A DNA stretch of 64,000 bases, taken from positions 34,109,640 to 34,173,639 of the forward strand of contig CM031878.1 of the NCBI GenBank assembly GCA_018697195.1. Reading direction: 5' to 3'. This stretch comes from Certhia americana (taxonomy: Eukaryota; Chordata; Aves; Passeriformes; Certhiidae). The position numbers were made by a program, and so were the translations under genes. The first letter of the stretch is position 1, and each line of letters starts with the position of its first letter. Below, piece after piece: positions 63,762 to 64,000 of the stretch. A model generated the notes under the pieces. That model ran no database searches, was not told the origin of the DNA, and saw nothing but the letters and a program-made list of their open reading frames with translations.

Positions 63762-64000
63762 ATCATAGCATCACAGAGCGGTTTGGGTTGGAAGGTACAC
63801 TCAAAAATCATCTATGCCACACCAGGTTGCTCAAAGACCCCTCCAGCCTGTCCTTGCACACTTTCAAGGACAGAGCATCCACAGATTCTCTGAGCAACCC
63901 ATTCCAGTGTCTCACCTGTCTCCTTGGAAAAGACTTTTTCTGTGAGCCCAATCTCAATCTACTCCTTTTCAGTTCCAATCCATTGCTCCTCATCCTCTTA
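63762..64000 (-). mobile_element. CR1 LINE 3' fragment, cut by the window edge
   Basis: 'tcatagcatcacagagcggt', 'ttgggttggaaggtacact', 'caccaggttgctcaaagacc', 'gcatccacagattctctgag' and 'gcaacccattccagtgtctc' read as a CR1 3' end in antisense. The element continues beyond the right edge. The minus-strand frame at 63808-63993 is part of it. Confidence 0.95.

Larger units (their letters stand above)
37567..64000 (-). other. Intron 1 of the Gq-class gene (upstream side), cut by the window edge
   Basis: Inferred from the acceptor at 37567. Exon 1 would encode the short N-terminal part ending in RELKLLLLG and usually lies in a CpG-rich promoter region. Neither was found before base 64000, so exon 1 is probably beyond the right edge. 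The interval contains CR1 fragments, low-complexity tracts and two GC-richer patches, listed separately. Confidence 0.75.

Noticed and set aside
1..64000. Prokaryotic systems: CRISPR arrays, operons, phage or toxin-antitoxin modules
   Set aside because: There are no regular spaced repeats and no closely packed long frames. The spliced G-alpha exon and CR1 elements show vertebrate DNA.

Overview
The window is 64 kb of AT-rich, CpG-poor vertebrate DNA, almost certainly from a bird. Two things point to birds. Pieces of CR1-type LINEs, the dominant avian retroposon, recur on both strands; their 3' ends carry the typical 'gattctatga'-like tail or its complement. A solo LTR at about 3.9-4.46 kb matches, from memory, an ERVL-like LTR common in neoavian birds. 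Nothing suggests bacterial, phage or plasmid DNA. There are no operons, Shine-Dalgarno sites, CRISPR arrays or RNA genes that I can support.

The only protein-coding sequence I can defend is one internal exon on the minus strand, 37382-37566. It is 185 bp long, with a clean acceptor and donor. It encodes the P-loop and start of the helical domain of a Gq-class G-protein alpha subunit. Its length and phase equal exon 2 of GNAQ and GNA14. The peptide is nearer to human GNAQ by simple identity, but it has a Cys that is typical of GNA14, and GNAQ is otherwise almost invariant in vertebrates, so I lean towards GNA14. In amniotes the two genes lie next to each other, in the chicken Z / human 9q21 conserved segment, so the window is probably Z-linked (inference).

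Everything else is interpreted as the two long flanking introns. Bases 1-37381 would be intron 2 and 37567-64000 intron 1 of the same minus-strand gene. No other exon was recognised by eye in either. The introns hold eight recognisable CR1 fragments: five on the minus strand (1-303, 38843-39200, 53181-53450, 58130-58582, 63762-64000) and three on the plus strand (3003-3105, 36607-36684, 63147-63320). They also hold the LTR, several homopolymer and AT microsatellite tracts, A/C-rich and G/T-rich low-complexity stretches, short tandem duplications and a few inverted repeats. About 32 kb (4.46-36.6 kb) has no recognisable transposable element.

Two patches at 45.9-46.64 kb and 49.64-49.87 kb are clearly GC-richer than their surroundings. 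The first contains the longest ATG-started reading frame in the window (173 codons), but its product resembles nothing I know. I found no convincing novel biological system. The most useful leads are the identity of the exon's paralogue, the unexplained GC-rich island, and a near-perfect hairpin at 41559-41608.
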